From assembly GCF_050624435.1 (NCBI RefSeq), contig NC_134535.1, positions 125,165,731-125,229,730 on the forward strand: a stretch of 64,000 bases of DNA. Reading direction: 5' to 3'. Below are positions 58,396 to 64,000 of the stretch, one piece after another (position 1 is the first letter of the stretch; every line of letters starts with the position of its first letter). Source of the stretch: Tenrec ecaudatus. Its lineage: Eukaryota > Chordata > Mammalia > Afrosoricida > Tenrecidae. A program made the translations under genes and the position numbers. The notes under the pieces are model-generated. The model did not search any database and was not told where the DNA came from. It saw nothing but the letters and a program-made list of their open reading frames with translations.

Positions 58396-59560
58396 CCAGC
58401 AAAGCTCTCCATCAAATATGGAGGAGAACTAAAAGTAATCTCAAACAATGAAATATTTACAAAACTCACAAAAACAGAATCAGCATCCAAAAAATACTTA
58501 ACTGGATCTCTATGGTCAGAAAGTCAAGGGGCAGCACACAGACATGAGGCCACCATAGTGGGTAAGACCACCCTGAAGTTAAGATACTAAAACAAGCACA
58601 CCAAACAATACAGATTTAGAAGGGAAATAGAGACGTAAATAATTTCCCCCTCACCAAAGGGAAAAAAACAAAACTGTGAAACATAAATAATATGACACTA
58701 CAACAACATATATTTAGAATTAATAACCCCGAATGTCAATGGATTAAATGCACCCATCAAAAGTCAAAGAGTTGAGAACTAGAGGAGGAAACAAGATTCA
58801 TAAATCTGCTGCCTTCAAGAGACACACCTCAAACTCCCAGAAAAAAAACATAATGAGAGCCAAAGATGGTGAAAATTTTACCAAGCCAATGGTAACCAAA
58901 AAACACCAGAAGTGGTAATATTAACAGACTTCAAAGTAAACAACATGAGAGACAAGAATGGATGTTATATAATGATCAAAGCACACATAGCAATAAAAAC
59001 ATATATGCATCCAATGAAAAATCTTCGAAATGCATCACCAAGTCCTCAAAGAAATGAAAACAGAAATCACTATCTCAACACTAATAGTAGAAGACTTCAA
59101 TAGACCAGGAAAGCTAGATTAACAGGAAAGAAACTATAAAGAAACTAAGAGCTGAACAACACAATTCTGCAGCTTTACCCCCTAGAATTCTCCAACCATC
59201 AGCAAAAAAATACATGTTCTTCTCCAATAGACATGACACATATTCTAAAATAGACCCCACACCAGGTCATAAAGCACGCTTTAACAAATTCAAACAAGAT
59301 CATTCAAACCATCTTCTCAGACCACAGCATCATAAAACTGAATATCAACAATACAAAGAATAAAAACATAAAGACAAACACACTACTCAACAACACACTA
59401 CTCAAAATAAAAGACTGGATATTTCCCCAAATAAGGGATGAAATTACGAGATTCCTAGAAACAATGAGAATGATAACATACCTATGGAATACAGCAAAAG
59501 CAGTGATCAGAGGTCATTTTATAGCAATTAATGCACACATATGAAACAGGAGAATATCAT
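56681..59560 (+). pseudogene. L1 leader, ORF1 and ORF2 endonuclease part, decayed
   Basis: GC-richer leader to about 57500, then an ORF1 remnant to about 58590 ending with [12 protein letters not shown], and from about 58690 an ORF2 N-terminal remnant (NVNGLNAPIKSQRVEN, later SDHSIIKLNINN, WNTAKAVIRGHFIAINAHI). Many stops; a TA microsatellite interrupts ORF1 at 58308. ORF2 stops at about 59555, where an antisense retrocopy begins. Confidence 0.78.
58308..58391. repeat. (TA)n microsatellite inside L1 ORF1 remnant
   Basis: About 40 TA units between AGAATCA and TCCAGCAAAGC, which were adjacent coding positions in L1 ORF1. Confidence 0.95.
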
Positions 59561-59561
59561 T

Positions 59562-60130
59562 CCCTTTTTTGAAAGCTAACAAAACAATTTATTCTTAGCA
59601 CAAATGAAAGTCTCAAATGTCTAAGAAAGGTTAGGCAAGCAAGATGTCCTCAGAGTCTAGGATAATATGACACTGAGATGGAGAAATTAAGTAACATATG
59701 ACTTTTAACAGAACTGAACTTTTCAAGAAGAGACAGGATGAAACAGGGAAAAAAATGACCTCTGATGCTGATTTCATCACTTAACATGTGAGCACAACCT
59801 ACACCCTCAGCCCACCAACTGTCCTAGATTCCCTCCTAGGAGGAAGTTCCCCCATATTCTGTCACCCCTGTAAGTCCACACTGTAAGCTGAGTCCATGCT
59901 TTAAATACACCCCATGGCTTGTGCCCAGATATTATGCTTACAGCTTCGTCTGCCTCCTCCCCTTCCCAGTCCTGAAACGTTCTCAGACTCTGCAGGGAGA
60001 GGGCCAAGGCAGGGCTTCCTGGTCACTGGGCTCTGCTGGTATGGCTGGTGCCCCAGGAACAGCAGCCCTCTCCTGGAGTAATCCTGAGCATTTGGGAACA
60101 CATCTAAACCTCAAGAATTTCTGTATTCTC
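59562..60130 (-). pseudogene. retrocopy of an mRNA 3' end, source gene unknown
   Basis: On the minus strand it ends AATAAATTGTTTTGTTAGCT then TTCAAAAAAAGGG: a polyadenylation signal about 15 nt before an A-tract, as in a processed transcript. The body is moderately GC-rich with no frame over about 66 codons, so it looks like 3' UTR. I do not recognise the source. Confidence 0.55.
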
Positions 60131-60480
60131 TTTCTCCAACTTTTGGGGAACCTGAGAGCAAATCACTGCAGAAAATATTTACCACACAAAAATTAATCAT
60201 TTGACTGCATCTGTGAAAACTCATATTCAAATGTTACAACAAGCAGAGGTCATACAAAACTTGCCTCTTCATTACCAACCACATTCAACAAGGGTATGAA
60301 ATGCAATTACTTTATTGATTTTTTATAACCAGATACTGTCAGTTAGCATTACTTCTACTCAGATGTCATTAAAGACAAAAGGACATTTCCTTGGCACTTT
60401 CAAGCGATGCATTTATACAATGAACCAGAAGTTAGAACTTAAAATGCTCCCTGATTCATTATGTAAACTTGTAATTAAAA
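60131..60480. other. unannotated stretch
   Basis: AT-rich; nothing recognised. Confidence 0.45.
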
Positions 60481-61075
60481 ATGATTTTATTGGTGGGCTT
60501 TATAGTCTTAAAACATTCCATACAACAACAAAGATATAGCATCTGGGGTCTTAAAGGCTTGAAGGTAAACAAGTGGCCATCTAGCTCAGAAGCAACAAAA
60601 CCCACATGGAAGAAGCATACCAGTCTGTGTAATCATGAGGTGTGGAAGGTATCAGGCATCAGGCATCAAAGAACAAAAAAACATATCATTGCAAATGATG
60701 GGGAGTGCAGATCGGAGACCCAAGACCCATCTGTAGGCAACTGACATCCCCTTATGGAAGGGTCTCAGGGAGGAGACAAGCCAGTCAGGGTGCAGTGTAG
60801 CAATGATGAAACATACAACTTTCCTCGAGTTCCTAAATGCTTCCTTTCTCCGCTCCCCATCCCAATATCATGATCCCAAATCTACCTTACAAATCCAGCT
60901 AGACCAGAGGATGTACACTGGTACAGGTAGGAACTGGGAACAGGGAATCCAGGACAGATGATCCCTTCAGGATCAGTGGTGAGAGTGGCGATACTGGGAA
61001 GGGGGAGGGAGGATGTGGTGGAAAGGAGGAACCGATTACAGGGATCTACATATAACCTCCTATATAACATATAAC
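60481..61075 (+). mobile_element. tenrec-type L1 3' UTR fragment with inverted head
   Basis: 60481-60528 is antisense tail (ATTTTATTGGTGGGC), then from about 60530 the sense UTR (GATATAGCATCTGGGGTCTT ... GATCTACATATAACCTCC). The tail end is missing. Confidence 0.72.
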
Positions 61076-61472
61076 CTTGAAGATAAGAATAGCAATTAAT
61101 ATTTGAAAAAATTAATTCCAGGTAGCCTTTTGTTTGCATCAGGAGAAAGTGAACCTCTAAGAGTTTAGTGTCTGCCAAGTCTGGAATAATTGGTTAGGGA
61201 GCATTTGATTTAATTAAGTTTACAAATGGATTTCTTTTAGGATATACAAATACTCCACTTTGCAGAGCAGAGTGTATAGGGATCAGAAATTTTAGGTTGG
61301 GAAATGAACAAGTTATTGTATAGTCTTTTCATAATTCTCAGGAATAACTTTTAGCATATTTCTCAATATCCTGTTCTGGCTTTCCCTATGTCGTAAATCA
61401 CTGGAAACTTTAGTCTAAACCCCAGCTTCTTCTTTTGAGGTATATTGGAAGTCTATTAGCCTTTCCACAGTG
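61076..61472. other. sequence upstream of the CLEC6A-like gene
   Basis: AT-rich, no repeat recognised; presumably promoter-proximal. Confidence 0.4.
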
Positions 61473-61479
61473 TATATAA
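61473..61479 (+). promoter_or_regulatory. candidate TATA box of the CLEC6A-like gene
   Basis: TATATAA lies 113 nt upstream of the ATG, a spacing that allows a start site near 61505 and a 5' UTR of roughly 85 nt. Position and motif only; no expression evidence. Confidence 0.4.
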
Positions 61480-61591
61480 GTTTGTCTTTGAGTTTGTCCG
61501 TCTTTGAATTAAGTTATAGCTCTGTAACATCCTCAGGGGAGTGAGAATAAAGAGGCTCCAGAACTTTTGAACACGGGGAGCCCTCATCACG

Positions 61592-61619
61592 ATGCAAGAA
61601 GGGCAATCTCAAGATAGAG
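61592..61619 (+). CDS. CLEC6A: CLEC6A-like coding exon 1
   Basis: ATG at 61592 after the sequence CATCACG; 28 nt ending GATAGAG before GTAAGAAT. It is the short cytoplasmic exon typical of CLEC6A and CLEC4C. Confidence 0.78.
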
Positions 61620-62226
61620 GTAAGAATCCCTTTTTCACCTCTCCTGAGAGGAAGGTAGAAATGTATGATGATATGGAAATCGTCTGGGGAGAAGATGTAG
61701 ACCAGAGATGGAATAAAGGAATTGAGATTGGGCCAGGGAATATTGAAAAAAATAAAAAGTCTTAGAGCCCAGAGCTCTTAAAATAATTGGAAAGAGTACT
61801 GATATAGGGGGAGGAGACGTGGGATACAACACTGATGGTTTGAAGACGACAGAATTAATGGATGAATGCAATGTTTAAGAACAAAGACTAAGAAAATGGA
61901 AATTACAGCTGTCTGTGGATGTGATTTGCCCAAAGTTGTCTTTGACTTCAGGACTCCTGTGAAGTCATTTCTTCTGCAGGAGCTTCTTGGTCCTCTTCTT
62001 GTTTTAAGGGGCTTTGTTTTGTTTAAAATCACCATCATGGATTATTTATCTGCTTTGTTCTTTGCTCTAAGATTCGTGGGGACACTAGCTTTTGAGCCCT
62101 CTAATAACGGCATTTGCTTTGCTTATTGGACAGGTAAAGGAGTTTGGTGGTCCCAGATGAGATGTTGGTCTGTTGCTGCAATTTCCATCACCCTTCTCAG
62201 TATCTGCTTCATTGTGAGCTGTGTGG
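61592..62226 (+). CDS. CLEC6A: CLEC6A (dectin-2)-like, first two coding exons, 3' part outside window
   Basis: Activating type II C-type lectin receptor; by family knowledge it pairs with FcR-gamma and binds fungal alpha-mannans. Exon 1 is 61592-61619 (9 codons plus one base, donor GTAAGA). Exon 2 is 62134-62226 (93 nt, acceptor ACAG, donor GTAAGT). Both leave in phase 1. The peptide starts MQEGQSQDRG and runs into a membrane segment at about residues 20-40 (CWSVAAISITLLSICFIVSC), which I recall as nearly the same as human CLEC6A. Residues 7-15 look more like CLEC4C. Position after CLEC4A on the same strand agrees with CLEC6A in human. The base triplet before ATG is ACG where human CLEC6A has a second ATG. 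Stalk and lectin exons were not found before 64000. Confidence 0.8.
62134..62226 (+). CDS. CLEC6A: CLEC6A-like coding exon 2 (transmembrane)
   Basis: Acceptor TTGGACAG, donor GTAAGTG; 93 nt encoding KGVWWSQMR and the membrane helix with an arginine just before it. Open through its length and in phase with exon 1. Confidence 0.82.
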
Positions 62227-63140
62227 GTAAGTGTTTCACTGAGGTGTCACTTCTTTTGGGCCCTCTGTTGTAGTCTATGCAGTTCCTAGGAAGGGTTCTA
62301 TATTAGTCCATGTCAGCTCCGACTGGCAATGCTATGTTTTTCTTATTTTCTTCCACTACTTTGGCATTTACATTTCACTTTTGATGTCTGACTCTCTTCT
62401 ACGTCACCTTTACCTAGTTTTAGTGACGTTTTCCCATTTACAGTCATGATATCACCTATGTCTGTGTGCTAATGGTAGACATCATCAAGACACCATCTTT
62501 CAGTGCTGGTGTTACTAAAATATGTTTTCTGGTCACTATCACTATAATACTATAGATTAGAATTTTTGACACCCAGATGGGAGTCTTTCTCAATATGAAT
62601 GAAAATAGTATTCAAATACAATAATGATTGTGGAAGGAAATAAAATATTTCTCCCTTCTTATATGTGTCCCTAACTATGTATTTCAAGTTCATTTTGTGA
62701 GAAGTCTCAATGATCATTTTGCTCTCCAATGTAAAATCTAGTTTTCTATTTACTGATAAAATGATTAAAAATACTTATTTGATAGTCTAGGAATGATTAT
62801 TGTGGCAAATGAATCGTGTCAGCAGTTCCCTAGGAGATGTGAATAAGTGTGAACCTTTAGTAAAGCACAAATAATTTTCACCAATGTTAAAATCTGTCGT
62901 ATTGTAATGATCATGTGCAAATGAAGGGGGTGTTTAAGGATATTTAACCAAATGAAGCAGATATTCAGGAACCTGAGGCATAACTGAAAAGAAGGTAGAA
63001 AATTTAATAGGGTATTGAATTTCCAAAGTACAAGGAGACAAAAGTAGCAAAGAATCAAATCAGGACCTGAATGAAAACAGGTGGTTGTTCTCAGTGTGGA
63101 CACTCTGAATACAAAAGTTAATTTTCAATATGACATTAAA
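62227..63140 (+). other. CLEC6A-like intron 2, no further exon seen
   Basis: Searched by eye for a stalk exon in phase 1 encoding a dectin-2-like neck; none found. Confidence 0.5.
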
Positions 63141-63144
63141 AAGC

Positions 63145-63340
63145 CCACTGTCATCCAGTCAGCTCTGACTCCCAGCAACCATGTAAGACAGAGCCGAACT
63201 GGCCCTTTGGGATCCTGAGATTGCAAGTCTTTACAGAAGCAGAAAGCCTCGTCTTCTGAGGAATGCCCAGTGGATTCTAACTGCTGACCTTGTGGTTAGC
63301 AGCCCAATATATAACTTCTTGCCACCAAGGCTCCTTGACA
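63145..63340 (-). mobile_element. AfroSINE, antisense
   Basis: CAGCTCTGACTCCCAGCAACC, AGAGCCGAACTGGCCC, CTAACTGCTGACCTTGTGG, CCACCAAGGCTCC. Confidence 0.8.
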
Positions 63341-63484
63341 TGAGGCATTTGAAATGTCTCTGAATATTTAAAGTCTCTTTAGTTGTCATTCATCCAATAT
63401 GTGTATCTGTAGTCTGCAGTCAGATATCTTTAGAAAATACAGAATGATTTATAAGTTTGTTTCCCAGGATTATTTTTATCTATT

Positions 63485-63885
63485 AATTAAAAAATATAAT
63501 TTTATTTGGGGCTCTTACAGCTCTTATCATAATCCATACATGCATCCATTTTGTCAAGCACATTTATACATATGTTGTCATCATAATTTTCAAAATTTTC
63601 CTTTCTTTTTTCCCCTTTGTATCAGTTCATTTACCCCTCCCTCATGATCTATTGATAATTTATAAAGTATTGTATTTTTCATGTCTTACATCGATCACTG
63701 TCTCCCTTCACCCATTTTTCTGTTGTCTGTCCCCTTTTGGGGGATGGGGTTTTGGTGTTTATATGTCAATCATTGTGAGTGGGTCCCTCTCCCCCCTCCC
63801 CCACCTTCCCCTTCCTCTTTTGGTTTCACTACTGTCATAATTGGTCCTGAGGAGTTTATCTGTCCTGAATTCCAACTTCACAGGA
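63485..63885 (-). mobile_element. older tenrec-type L1 3' end, antisense
   Basis: TTTGGGGCTCTTACAGCTC, ATCATAATCCATACATGC and CTACTGTCATAATTGGTCCTG; same subfamily style as 30955-31400. Confidence 0.75.
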
Positions 63886-64000
63886 TTATTGAAACAAAGG
63901 AATAGCAGACAGACAGTGAGTCAACAAACTTATTGATGAGAGTCACTGTTCTAGGTCTTTGTGATTGGCTGATACGGAAAATGGTCTTTTTTCCTAGAAT

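Noticed and set aside
62341-62400. CLEC6A exon 3 (stalk)
   Set aside because: Loose wording similarity only; no acceptor plus phase-1 frame encoding a neck.

Overview
The window is mammalian and non-coding for most of its length. Afrotherian repeats (many tRNA-derived AfroSINE copies and AfroRTE/BovB-type LINE pieces), together with SPIN hAT transposons, which among afrotherians are known from tenrecs, point to a tenrec, most likely Echinops telfairi. The species call is an inference from repeat content.

The only gene content I can support belongs to the myeloid C-type lectin receptor cluster (human 12p13 equivalent). CLEC4A (DCIR) is complete on the plus strand: six coding exons between 26051 and 42088, all with GT/AG borders and matching phases, totalling 699 nt or 232 residues plus stop, with no disabling change. 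It has an N-terminal ITIM, one membrane segment, a short stalk and a full C-type lectin domain with an EPS sugar-binding motif. About 19.5 kb downstream, on the same strand, lie the first two coding exons (61592-61619 and 62134-62226) of a second receptor, best read as CLEC6A (dectin-2). It continues beyond the window. The two would be an inhibitory (ITIM) and an activating (FcR-gamma-coupled) receptor side by side.

Region by region: 1-26 kb is upstream intergenic DNA built from nested repeats. These include an ERVL-like LTR with a primer-binding site (1.7-5.6 kb), solo LTRs, and a Tigger transposon broken by SPIN, then L1, then an LTR (9.6-13.3 kb). There is also a nearly full-length ORF1-only L1 (HAL1-like, 18.9-23.2 kb), a mariner fossil and a second SPIN. 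The CLEC4A introns (26-42 kb) carry AfroSINE, L1 and LTR insertions but leave every exon intact. The CLEC4A to CLEC6A interval (42-61.5 kb) holds a 37-nt U2 snRNA fragment, an L1 insertion with a triplicated 3' tail, a 2.8-kb L1 3' end, a decayed L1 ORF1/ORF2 segment with a long TA microsatellite, and an antisense retrocopy of an mRNA 3' end. The last 1.8 kb is CLEC6A intron 2.

No bacterial-type system, CRISPR array, operon or intact transposase or reverse transcriptase is present. The notable points are transposon structure (ORF1-only L1, L1s with tandem 3' tail units, a palindromic TA-flanked MITE, laterally acquired SPIN) and the two lectin receptors. Repeat family names are from pattern memory and have not been checked against a library.
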